Source: Daejeonella sp. (GTDB lineage: Bacteria; Bacteroidota; Bacteroidia; Sphingobacteriales; Sphingobacteriaceae). Taken from it: a DNA stretch of 64,000 nucleotides. Positions 45,970-53,826 of this stretch are shown here, piece after piece. How positions within the stretch are numbered: position 1 is the stretch's first letter; each line of letters opens with the position of its first letter. The notes under the pieces were generated by a model. That model was not told the DNA's origin and did no database searches. It was given only the letters and a program-made list of their open reading frames with translations. The stretch covers positions 62,001 to 126,000 of the forward strand of contig NZ_JAUYSS010000009.1 of the NCBI RefSeq assembly GCF_030695525.1, in the 5' to 3' direction. Both the position numbers and the translations under genes were made by a program.

Positions 45970-47103
45970 ATGAAAAAACTTACTGATTTCTTTTGGTTCT
46001 GTTCCGGAGCACATAAAGACACCCTTCTGAAGTATCCTACCGAGCATAATAAATACGTGGGCATAGGTGCCACTATATTTTTTACGGCTCTGTTCGCTTC
46101 GCTCTCCGGAGGATATGCCATGTACTTCGTTTTTGCCGGAACTGAAACTGCAGTACCTTTGGCTTTCCTTTTCGGGATAATATGGGGACTTGCCATTTTC
46201 AACATGGACCGTTATATAGTTTCCAGTATCAGTAAAAGCGTGACAACCTGGCATCAGATATTACAGGCTACTCCCAGAATACTTCTGGCAACAATAATTG
46301 GAATCGTTATTTCCAGGCCTTTGGAGCTCAAAATCTTTGATAAAGAAATCCGGCAGCAGTTAAAAACAAGTTACCTGAATCTGCAGCGTGCCAGAATAGA
46401 TACCCTGAACCGTACTTTTGACCTGAAGTATGCACAGGAACTGCAGAAAACCTCAAATTTTAAAATTGAGAAGGATTCTTTGGAAAAAGATATAAACCGT
46501 TCCAGATATATTCTGAATCAGGAAGTTTTCGGGGATAAAACGAATCAGACCTCAGGAATTACCGGCTATGGTACCTATGCCAAACAAAAAGAATCAATTG
46601 TAGTACAGAAGGAGTTAAGGCTGGAGCTTCTTCGCAAAGAGCTTGCCGCGATGGATACCTTCTTTCATAAGAGAAAGGAACTTGATGGATTAGCACAACA
46701 AAGGATGTTTAGCGGCCAACAGCTCGATAGTCTTGCGAATGTTGCTGGTTTTGCCGACAGAAACAGAGCACTCGGACAGCTCAGTTATAAAGAGGATGGA
46801 AGCCGGGATATGGATAATTATCTTGCAATATACTTTATTGCATTCCTGTTCATTCTCTTCGAATGTTTGCCGGTATTTGTAAAACTGATGAGCAATAAAG
46901 GCCCTTATGATGTGGCTGTTCAGAACATTGATGATACAGCTATTTATCATTCAGATAAAACCAAAGATCTGGACATATCGCTTATCGAGGGTGTTCATGA
47001 GACCAGAGTCAGTACCGGGGTAAGCCGACAAAAGAAAGCAATTGAAAGTGGTTTTGAAACCGATTTGCACAATAATCCAACACAACATATTCAGGACTTA
47101 TAA
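45970..47103 (+). CDS. DUF4407 membrane protein
   Basis: A 377-residue membrane protein with helices near residues 28-75, 97-115 and 270-290. Between the second and third lies a long coiled coil (LNRTFDLKYAQELQKTSNF ... LELLRKELAAMDTFFHKRKEL). The start MKKLTDFFWFCSGAHKDTLL and NMDRYIVSS are hallmarks of DUF4407. A charged C-terminal tail follows. Function unknown. It precedes a small frame and the M28 peptidase on the same strand, about 140 bases away. Confidence 0.85.
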   Translation: MKKLTDFFWFCSGAHKDTLLKYPTEHNKYVGIGATIFFTALFASLSGGYAMYFVFAGTETAVPLAFLFGIIWGLAIFNMDRYIVSSISKSVTTWHQILQATPRILLATIIGIVISRPLELKIFDKEIRQQLKTSYLNLQRARIDTLNRTFDLKYAQELQKTSNFKIEKDSLEKDINRSRYILNQEVFGDKTNQTSGITGYGTYAKQKESIVVQKELRLELLRKELAAMDTFFHKRKELDGLAQQRMFSGQQLDSLANVAGFADRNRALGQLSYKEDGSRDMDNYLAIYFIAFLFILFECLPVFVKLMSNKGPYDVAVQNIDDTAIYHSDKTKDLDISLIEGVHETRVSTGVSRQKKAIESGFETDLHNNPTQHIQDL

Positions 47104-47148
47104 CGCGATACAATTTTTTATAAATCACAACAAGTAATTAAATAAACA

Positions 47149-47244
47149 ATGAGGATAATACTTCTTTTCTTGTTTAGTTTAATATTATCTTCAAATACTC
47201 AAAGGATGATCTTATTCGTCAAAAGAGTGAATAAATCAATATGA
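47149..47244 (+). CDS. Possible 31-residue hydrophobic peptide
   Basis: ATG at 47149 opens a frame for MRIILLFLFSLILSSNTQRM, plus eleven more residues, ending in an ATGA overlap with the M28 peptidase start. It looks like a signal sequence or tiny membrane peptide and could couple translation to the peptidase; it may equally be chance. No homologue known to me. Confidence 0.25.
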   Translation: MRIILLFLFSLILSSNTQRMILFVKRVNKSI

Positions 47245-48542
47245 AAAGACAATTGTCCGGCATTATTGCCATATTATTTCTGACAGCATGTACAGTTCAG
47301 AAACCGGAGCAGCTTATTAAACTGGTCGATGTTGAGAGATTGATAAAAACCCTTTCCTCTGATGAAATGGAAGGCAGGGGTACTTTTACGCCAGGTATTG
47401 ACAGGGCTGCTAAATTTATTGAAAATGAGTTTAAGCAAATTGGTCTTAAACCACTTGATGGTGATAATGATTTCAGGCAGGATTTTATGGTTAAGAGAAT
47501 CAAGCCTGAATCTATTCAGGCAACCATAGATGGAAAAACAATTGATCAGCAAAATGTATTGATTATCTCTGATCTGCCAATATCAGGTTTTGATCAAAGC
47601 TCCGGGAATAATGTGATACTTATTGCTGCCGGGGATCAGTTCATTCAGAAATACAGGGAGATTACAGCAATGAAATCACCGGTTCTGGTACTGGTTGATA
47701 ATCAGCATGCTCAGATGTTCAAGCGCCTTAAGGATAATAGTAGTCGGGGGCGTATAGTTGAAAAGCAAAACCAAACAGCAGCTGCGGTATTCATCCTTGG
47801 TGAATCGGATGTGGCCTCGTATAGAGTCAGTTTCCGCAATAAGATTGAAGAACTTCCCCTTTTTAACGTAGCAGGGATGCTGCCGGGCAGATCTAAAGTA
47901 AAAGAATTGGTTTTAGTTTCAGCACATTACGATCATTTGGGTATTGTCGAAGAAGTTGATGGTGATGCCATTGCAAATGGTGCAGATGATGATGCTTCAG
48001 GAACTACTGCTGTAATCTCACTTGCCAAATACTACAAGAAACTGAACAATAATGAACGGACTCTGATATTCGTTGCTTTCACAGCAGAAGAAGTTGGGGG
48101 TTTCGGTGCCCGTCATTTCTCTTCACTCTTAAACCCGGACGATGTTGTTGCGATGTTCAATATCGAGATGATTGGTAAAGAATCGAAATTCGGGAAAAAC
48201 GCGGCCTTTATTACAGGCTATGAACGGTCTGATTTTGGGGAGATTCTTCAGAAAAATCTCGCCGGTACCGATTTCAAGTTTCACCCTGATCCCTATCCAA
48301 CACAGAATCTATTTTACCGCAGTGATAATGCAACCCTGGCTGCTTTGGGGGTGCCGGCACATACGATTTCAACTGTCCAGATCGATACTGATAAATATTA
48401 CCACACGGTAAAAGATGAATTTGAAACACTGGAGGTGGCAAATATCCATGCGACAATCAAAGCGATTGCATTGAGTGCGAGAAGCATTGTGGCCGGAACA
48501 GATACGCCGAAGAGGATACTGAAATTAAACGGGAGACCGTAA
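47241..48542 (+). CDS. M28-family aminopeptidase-like lipoprotein
   Basis: A 433-residue exported zinc peptidase. The lipoprotein signal has lipobox LTAC with Cys near residue 14. Peptidase motifs are SAHYDHLG (His and Asp metal ligands) near 229, NGADDDASGTTAV (bridging Asp) near 248, FTAEEVGGFGARHF (catalytic Glu and metal Glu) near 280, and a final H ligand near 381 (HTISTVQIDTDKYYHT). A PA-like insertion domain lies between residues 90 and 200. It probably works as an aminopeptidase at the periplasmic face of a membrane; the substrate is unknown. Confidence 0.87.
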   Translation: MKRQLSGIIAILFLTACTVQKPEQLIKLVDVERLIKTLSSDEMEGRGTFTPGIDRAAKFIENEFKQIGLKPLDGDNDFRQDFMVKRIKPESIQATIDGKTIDQQNVLIISDLPISGFDQSSGNNVILIAAGDQFIQKYREITAMKSPVLVLVDNQHAQMFKRLKDNSSRGRIVEKQNQTAAAVFILGESDVASYRVSFRNKIEELPLFNVAGMLPGRSKVKELVLVSAHYDHLGIVEEVDGDAIANGADDDASGTTAVISLAKYYKKLNNNERTLIFVAFTAEEVGGFGARHFSSLLNPDDVVAMFNIEMIGKESKFGKNAAFITGYERSDFGEILQKNLAGTDFKFHPDPYPTQNLFYRSDNATLAALGVPAHTISTVQIDTDKYYHTVKDEFETLEVANIHATIKAIALSARSIVAGTDTPKRILKLNGRP

Positions 48543-48617
48543 TTATCAATATTGTGCTTAAACACTAGATAGATTGAATTTTTAAGAGGTTCATTATTAT
48601 TATAGGTTTAAAAACAA

Positions 48618-48737
48618 CTAATAATGACCCTTTACCGAATGGATAAAGACTGTATTATCGTTTATCTCATATACTATTCGATGTTCCCGGTTAATCCGTC
48701 TTGACCACAAACCACTAAGGTTGTGCTTTAAAATAGG
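48618..48737 (-). pseudogene. C-terminal relic of a Txe/YoeB-type toxin
   Basis: Read on the minus strand, about 39 codons before a TAG stop give [20 protein letters not shown] followed by [17 protein letters not shown]. This is the C-terminal half of YoeB-type mRNA interferases, including the catalytic Glu/Arg/His region and the terminal Tyr. The N-terminal half is missing and no antitoxin gene is adjacent, so it is a dead fragment trapped between the M28 and GNAT genes. Confidence 0.75.
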
Positions 48738-48756
48738 GAAACAATAAAGGAAAATT

Positions 48757-49239
48757 TCAAAGGTTTTTCCTCATCACATAGTCGTTCAGTACAAAATTAT
48801 GATAAGAAATATCTACTGTCCGGTAGATATCAAATCCAGCCTTTTTGTAAAATTCGGAAGCAGGATTACCCCTGTTTACGTTAAGCTCAAGGATCTTTCC
48901 ACCCTGCTCCCTGGCTAAGTCCGAAATATGTCCGATCAGTTTTTTACCTGTTCCGCTGCCTTGTTCAGAAGGAAGAACATAGAGTTTGTGAAGTTTATGG
49001 ATCCCCGGCTCAGTAAGTGAAAATCCTGCAAATGCCACAGGCATATTTTCACTTTCTGCTAGGATAAACTCAATACCCGAATTCATTTGTTCTTTTAAGC
49101 TTTCTTCAGAGTACATATCCTTCAGCATAAAGCTGATCTGCTCATCAGAAATGATATTTCTATAGGAAGGCCACCAGATTTTTTCTGCAAGCTCAGAAAT
49201 CACCGGGATATCCTGTTCGGTTGCTTTTCTGATTCTCAT
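48757..49239 (-). CDS. GNAT-family N-acetyltransferase
   Basis: A 160-residue acyl-CoA dependent acetyltransferase. The start [20 protein letters not shown] and the acetyl-CoA loop [17 protein letters not shown] near 92-107 are typical; [13 protein letters not shown] near 136 is motif B. The substrate cannot be predicted. The next gene upstream (TPK-like protein) ends one base before this start codon, so they are translationally coupled. The toxin relic lies directly downstream. Confidence 0.85.
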   Translation of the reverse strand: MRIRKATEQDIPVISELAEKIWWPSYRNIISDEQISFMLKDMYSEESLKEQMNSGIEFILAESENMPVAFAGFSLTEPGIHKLHKLYVLPSEQGSGTGKKLIGHISDLAREQGGKILELNVNRGNPASEFYKKAGFDIYRTVDISYHNFVLNDYVMRKNL

Positions 49240-49240
49240 C

Positions 49241-49807
49241 TTAAATTGATTCTGCTATAAAAATAAATGGTTGCTCAAAAGTAAGGGAATAAAAGCCGTC
49301 CTTTTCTGTTTCAAATATATGATCTTCCAGTCTTCTTAATCCGCTGATATGAAGATTATGAACCTCGTGGAGAATTTGGATCTGTTCACCTGCAGGCTGC
49401 CATTTACTAAACCCGGATCTTACCGGAAATATCTTTTTATTGCCTATAAAAACTACGATATCAATATCATCAACGAACAGTGCATAATCCTTTAAAACGA
49501 ATTCATTGGCTATGACATTGACGGCACTATATTGTTCAGCAAGCAGAAATTTAAAAGCATCTTCCACCGGATCGGTATCTGTTATGATCAATTTTGTGTT
49601 TTCCTGAGCATAGAAATGAGGGTCAGGGGTTATTACGGCATCAATTTTAAAGGCCAGGGAATCGGCTAATTCATAAATATCCTGCTGTACGATTACTGTC
49701 GGGCACCATTCCAGTATTTGTCCGAGGTTTTCGTATTCAAAACCTTCAAGACTCAGAATCAGCAGTGCCGGTTCCTGCTTTTCGCGAACAATATGATGGG
49801 ATGACAT
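49241..49807 (-). CDS. Degenerate thiamine pyrophosphokinase-like protein
   Basis: A 188-residue protein. Its beginning, MSSHHIVREKQEPALLILS, and LGQILEWCPTVIVQQ are the same as I recall for Bacteroidota thiamine pyrophosphokinases, and the layout of a shortened two-domain enzyme is kept. The residues expected to bind metal and thiamine diphosphate are missing: TPDPHF stands where GDFD is expected, DPVEDAFKFLL where NKTDLEKA occurs, and no TGGRxDH block is found. It is probably catalytically dead or changed in function. It is near thiE and the TPP-riboswitch-controlled receptor, though on a separate side of a repeat element, and coupled to the GNAT gene. Confidence 0.6.
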   Translation of the reverse strand: MSSHHIVREKQEPALLILSLEGFEYENLGQILEWCPTVIVQQDIYELADSLAFKIDAVITPDPHFYAQENTKLIITDTDPVEDAFKFLLAEQYSAVNVIANEFVLKDYALFVDDIDIVVFIGNKKIFPVRSGFSKWQPAGEQIQILHEVHNLHISGLRRLEDHIFETEKDGFYSLTFEQPFIFIAESI

Positions 49808-49844
49808 ATATCAAACTTAGATATTTTATAGAAATAAAGAGCAA

Positions 49845-50148
49845 TGAACAAGGAACAAAGATTGAGCCAAGAGCCAGGATTGCGGTTCTTGGTTGAATTG
49901 TCTGTTTTCGGGATATTACTTTAACATGAACTCAACCTAATATTTTAAAAACCACATAGAAACATAGCATTTTATAGCTTCTAACATAGATTTTAAACAC
50001 AGATAGCCTTGAAGCTTCGCTTCAATATATATGATTTACAATCTATGTTTCCTTTAAAGCTTCATATAAGTCAATCTATGTGGTTAAATATTAATCTTTA
50101 GTATTTATATATCGAACTCACTTTACTTTAATCTTTGATCCTTGTTCA
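49845..50148. repeat. Nested palindromic element (outer and inner inverted repeats)
   Basis: The outer ends TGAACAAGGAACAAAGATT and AATCTTTGATCCTTGTTCA are inverted repeats matching at 18 of 19 positions. Inside (about 49915-50128) is a second element with ends related to CTTTAACATGAACTC and CGAACTCACTTTACT, and a palindromic core ACCACATAGA ... TCTATGTGGT. The inner element is the same family as the one at 59891-60003, in the opposite orientation. It fills the space between thiE and the TPK-like gene and holds no gene. Confidence 0.7.
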
Positions 50149-50151
50149 ATT

Positions 50152-50787
50152 TCAATAGATCTTTTTATAAAAATCCCTGATTGCTTCTGCAGGGTCATCA
50201 GCCAGATTAACAGATGCTGAAACTGCAATTCCATGAATTCCAGTTTTGAGAAGATGCTCCGTATCATCAATTTTTATTCCACCGACAGCTAAAACCGGTA
50301 TCTCAATGCCGGAATCTTTCATTTTCGCTATCAGGTCAGCATAGCCATTTATTCCCAGCAATGGAAAATCGTTTGGCTTTGTTTTAGTGATAGAGAATGG
50401 CCCGCAGCCGATATAATCTACTACACCTGAAGAAAAAATGCGCTGAATATCTTGAAAAGTATTAGCAGATGCACCAAGAGTCTTCTCATCACTAATGATT
50501 TCGCGGATCTTATTAAAATCTGCCTGCATATCCTCCAGGTGGACTCCCTGAGCATCAACCTGATCCAGCAGATGATAATGATTGGTCAGGATCAGGGTGG
50601 CCCCCCAATCATCACAGATTGATGCTACCTGATGCAATTCTTCAATAAGTTCAGAATCAGATTTTGTCAGACAGCGATACTGGACCCAGTTAGCGCCGGC
50701 TTTACAGGCAATTGCTGTTTGCTCAACATGGCTTCGATGAGGAAGATCCTGTGTCAGGTAATGGAATTTGGAGATGTATTTTTTCAT
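50152..50787 (-). CDS. thiE: Thiamine-phosphate synthase family protein
   Basis: A 211-residue TIM-barrel enzyme. ThiE joins HMP-PP and HET-P to thiamine monophosphate. Motifs: WVQYRC (Arg38), LILTNHYHLL (Asn69), GVHLEDMQ (Asp86), GASANT (Ser107), GCGPFSITKTKPN (Lys135/137), VLAVGGI near 192. The Asp that normally follows Asn is His70 here, and the Lys after QYR is Cys39, so activity may be modified; a TenI-like regulatory role is an alternative. It lies downstream of the TPP-riboswitch-controlled TonB receptor gene, separated by a hairpin, so it may share its control partly by read-through. Confidence 0.75.
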   Translation of the reverse strand: MKKYISKFHYLTQDLPHRSHVEQTAIACKAGANWVQYRCLTKSDSELIEELHQVASICDDWGATLILTNHYHLLDQVDAQGVHLEDMQADFNKIREIISDEKTLGASANTFQDIQRIFSSGVVDYIGCGPFSITKTKPNDFPLLGINGYADLIAKMKDSGIEIPVLAVGGIKIDDTEHLLKTGIHGIAVSASVNLADDPAEAIRDFYKKIY

Positions 50788-50850
50788 AATCTAGATATAA
50801 CGCTGACCGGGTAAGGCTGACAGTCCCGGTCCCGGATTAGATCCGGGATA

Positions 50851-50883
50851 AACGCAGACAGGGTTCAAAACCCTGTCTGCGTT
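50851..50883 (-). terminator. Hairpin after TonB receptor gene
   Basis: AACGCAGACAGGGTT and AACCCTGTCTGCGTT pair over 15 bp around a 3-base loop just beyond the receptor stop codon. The following T run is short (TTTAT), so termination may be partial and allow some expression of thiE. A smaller CCCGGAT/ATCCGGG hairpin follows. Confidence 0.65.
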
Positions 50884-50886
50884 CTT

Positions 50887-53253
50887 TTAAAATTTCAAAC
50901 CCAAGGATAGTAAAAAATTACGCGGTGCCTGCGGGTAATAGTAATTTTCAGTTGTAAAGTCTCCACCGTACATATAACTGAAGGTATAACCATTTGCTTC
51001 ATAAAGTTCAGAGAACACATTATTCACCAGCAGGGTCAGTCCGATATTTTTTACTCCTTTAAACGAAGTATTATACCTTAAGCGCAGATCATTTACAAAA
51101 AATGCATCCAGACTTCTTTGCGAATTGGAGGTATTATCCAGAAACTGCTTACTAACATATTTGCTTAATAAAGCAATTTCGGTGTTCTTAAAAGCTTGAA
51201 AACCCAGCTCACCCGATCCAATAAAATTTGGAGAAAATGCCAGGGCTGTATTTTTGTAATTGTTTACAATTTGTCCCCCATTATCATAATCATCGGCATA
51301 TTCTGTAAAGTTTTTGATCTTGTTATCACTGATTGAAGCAGTTAATGCCCATGACAATTTATTATTGATTTGTACTCTGGCGTCAGCTTCAATGCCGTAA
51401 CGATAACTGTCCTCCACATTTTGACGGATATATTCACCTACATCATTTACCTTTCCGGTCAAAACCAGCTGATCATTATACATCATTGCATAAGCATTAA
51501 TACCTGCAGTAAGTCTGCTTCCTCCAAGCCGGTATCCGGCCTCAATATCCAGCAAATTTTCTGAACCAGGCCGGTTAACAGGTGTAGAATTGATATAATC
51601 ATCCCGGTTTGGTTCTTTATTGGCAACTGCAATTGATGCGTAAACATTATTTCGGGAGTTGAGCGCATAACTCAAACCGAATTTCGGGTTGAAAAAATTC
51701 AACTGATCCTCCTGATCCAATGTCATCCTATTCTTATCGGTTCCGGTAACTTTATAACTTACGCTTCTGTATTGAAGATCAGCAAACAACTTTAATCTCC
51801 CAATCTCAAAATCAGCCTTAGCGTAAGTATTAAAATCGGTCTTAAAACCATTACCCTCATAGTATGGCGAAATAGTATTAGCAATTGGTATAAACTGACC
51901 ACGAATCACTTCGCCGAAATGGTCACCATCATATTCATTATAGGCTCCTCCTAAAGTGAATGTAAGCTCTTTAAAAGGAATATAATTCAGGGAGTAAGTC
52001 ATGCCATAAAAATCATTGTCTAGCCAGCGGCGCCTGATCAGATCACTTCTGGAAATAGTATTTCCACCCACTATTTGCGGACTGATTCCATAATTTCCAA
52101 GCCTTTGATCTTCTTTAAATTCTTCGTAATAGCCTCTTCCATAAGTATAGTGTAGTGCTGAATTTGCTGAAAGTTTATCAGAAAAAGTATGGGAGTATAG
52201 AAACTGATAATGATCCTGGGTATAATTATCGGTCTGATCATCATAACTGAAGCCATTAAATGTGCGGTTAGTTTTTAGCAAGTTTTCTGGTACCCCGTTC
52301 CATGCCTGATAGGTTTTTTCAGATCCTGAAAAAACATTGACACGAATCAGATCTTTTTTTCCATAATAGGCTCCACTTAAGAAATAGGATTTGAGCATGG
52401 ACGAACCACGGTCAATATACCCATCCGACTTGATTCTGGATAAGCGGCCATCAAAACTGAATTTATTATTGATCAGGCCGGTGCCTGCATTGATTGTATT
52501 TTTCACAGTCTGATAGGAACCAAGGGTATTGTTAATCTCTGCATAAGCCGAATCCTGTTTGGTGGTAGTCTGAATGTTTAAGCTGCCCCCAAAAGCACCT
52601 GCGCCATTTGTCGATGTTCCAACGCCCCTTTGGATTTGAATATTATCAACCGAAGAGGCAAAATCAGGCAGATTCACCCAAAAAGTACCCTGGCTTTCAG
52701 GGTCATTATATGGAATACCATTTATTGTGACATTCAAACGGGTTGGGTCGCTTCCGCGGATGCGGATACCGGTATAGCCGATTCCATTACCAGCATCTGA
52801 ACTGACTACAACCGATGGAGTCTGATTTAAGAGAAAGGGCAAATCCTGTCCCAGATTGTTTTTTTCAAGCTCTTCCTTACTGATATTCCGGTAGGTGCTG
52901 GCCGAATTTTCAGATGCCCGGGTAGCTCTGACCAGTACTTCATCGGCTAAAAGATTATTGGGGATTAATTCCAGATCCAGACTGATATTTCCATTCAGGC
53001 TGATTGATTTTTCCAGTGTCTGAAAACCAAGAAAAGTAACTTTTACCCGGTAATTACCAGACTTTAGATTTTTAAAAATGAAATTTCCATTCGGATCTGT
53101 ACGTGTTGATAGGTCCGGATCTTCTAAACTAACACTGGCAGCACTGAGCGCCGAACCTGAATTTTTTTCTGAAACTTTTCCTGTAATAGAAAATTGAGCT
53201 GAAGCCAATGCAGGCATCAGAATCGCTAAAGCGATAATTAATAATTTTTTCAA
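50887..53253 (-). CDS. TonB-dependent receptor, probable thiamine or precursor importer
   Basis: A 788-residue outer-membrane receptor. The signal peptide ends near LASAQ at residue 19, followed by a CarboxypepD_reg-like domain (ITGKVSEKNSGSALSAASVS). The plug domain contains VVVSSDAGNGIGYTGIRIRG and ending GAFGGSLNIQT, and a 22-strand type barrel ends FLLSLGLKF. No SusD partner. A TPP riboswitch with terminator lies directly upstream, so its expression falls when thiamine diphosphate is plentiful, which argues that it imports thiamine or a thiamine precursor. thiE follows downstream on the same strand. Confidence 0.88.
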   Translation of the reverse strand: MKKLLIIALAILMPALASAQFSITGKVSEKNSGSALSAASVSLEDPDLSTRTDPNGNFIFKNLKSGNYRVKVTFLGFQTLEKSISLNGNISLDLELIPNNLLADEVLVRATRASENSASTYRNISKEELEKNNLGQDLPFLLNQTPSVVVSSDAGNGIGYTGIRIRGSDPTRLNVTINGIPYNDPESQGTFWVNLPDFASSVDNIQIQRGVGTSTNGAGAFGGSLNIQTTTKQDSAYAEINNTLGSYQTVKNTINAGTGLINNKFSFDGRLSRIKSDGYIDRGSSMLKSYFLSGAYYGKKDLIRVNVFSGSEKTYQAWNGVPENLLKTNRTFNGFSYDDQTDNYTQDHYQFLYSHTFSDKLSANSALHYTYGRGYYEEFKEDQRLGNYGISPQIVGGNTISRSDLIRRRWLDNDFYGMTYSLNYIPFKELTFTLGGAYNEYDGDHFGEVIRGQFIPIANTISPYYEGNGFKTDFNTYAKADFEIGRLKLFADLQYRSVSYKVTGTDKNRMTLDQEDQLNFFNPKFGLSYALNSRNNVYASIAVANKEPNRDDYINSTPVNRPGSENLLDIEAGYRLGGSRLTAGINAYAMMYNDQLVLTGKVNDVGEYIRQNVEDSYRYGIEADARVQINNKLSWALTASISDNKIKNFTEYADDYDNGGQIVNNYKNTALAFSPNFIGSGELGFQAFKNTEIALLSKYVSKQFLDNTSNSQRSLDAFFVNDLRLRYNTSFKGVKNIGLTLLVNNVFSELYEANGYTFSYMYGGDFTTENYYYPQAPRNFLLSLGLKF

Positions 53254-53273
53254 TGTAATTAATTTATTAGTTA

Positions 53274-53302
53274 AAAATTCTGCATAGTGGGGTTCTATGC
53301 AG
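53274..53302 (-). terminator. Riboswitch expression-platform terminator
   Basis: On the minus strand CTGCATAG and CTATGCAG form an 8-bp stem around AACCCCA, followed by AGAATTTTT. It stands between the TPP aptamer and the receptor start, as expected for control by transcription termination. Confidence 0.7.
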
Positions 53303-53310
53303 CTTATTAA

Positions 53311-53488
53311 CTTGTACCTCCCTACGCCGGCATTATCCGGATCAGGTGCTCTTTAAGTTGAAAGTTGAAAGCTGAAAGCTAAAAGTTTCGTACGGAAACT
53401 CTCAACTGTCAACTGTCAATTGTCAACTATTAGATGGGTATATTCTCAGCCTGTTTTTGTGTTTGATTTCGCAAACAAGGCACCCCTG
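53311..53488 (-). ncRNA. TPP riboswitch (THI element) with enlarged P3 arm
   Basis: On the minus strand GGGGTGCC opens P1/P2, CTGAGA is the conserved HMP-binding motif and ACCC follows. The 3' half CACCTGATCCGGATAATGCC, then GGCGTAGGGAGGTAC, is the diphosphate-binding P4/P5 region. All conserved blocks of the TPP aptamer are present in order. The P3 arm between ACCC and ACCTGATC is about 80 bases long and made of short repeats (TTGACAGTTGACAGTTGA, CTTTCAGCTTTCAACTTTC) around an AGTTTC/GAAACT hairpin, so the aptamer is about 178 nt instead of the usual 100 or so. Confidence 0.93.
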
Positions 53489-53801
53489 TTGATGGGGCAA
53501 ATATATAGAAAAATTGATATTTTAGTAGAAATCAAAAAATTTATGCTGAAATCAGCAATGTTAAGAATCAAGCCTGAACTGGTATTCAAAAGCTAATTCT
53601 AATTGGATTAGGGAACCTGGCATGCAATGAATACCTCATTACTGCTTCAAAGTATAGTTTCGGCCATTGTTTTGATTAGCTTTTTATTTGCGATTTTTAT
53701 AAGTTTTTCATAATAAAATAGCCTGAAGGCACAATTTTGATGAGATATTATATCGTTTTTACAAAAAATCAATAAAATACTTATCATTTTTCTAAAAACT
53801 G
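53489..53801. other. Spacer between TPP riboswitch and aspS
   Basis: It should hold the promoter of the riboswitch transcript on the minus strand; I see no strong box. A 28-codon hydrophobic frame, MNTSLLLQSIVSAIVLISFL and eight more residues (53627-53713, plus strand), could be a tiny membrane peptide but has no further support. Confidence 0.35.
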
Positions 53802-53809
53802 TACTTTTG
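53802..53809 (+). promoter_or_regulatory. -7 box of aspS
   Basis: TACTTTTG fits the Bacteroidota TAnnTTTG box and lies 17 bases before the aspS start codon. Confidence 0.6.
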
Positions 53810-53826
53810 CGGATTAGGACAAAATT

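Noticed and set aside
47149-47244. Frameshifted signal peptide of the M28 peptidase
   Set aside because: The peptidase has its own good lipoprotein signal at its ATG, so the upstream hydrophobic frame is not needed as its missing N-terminus.
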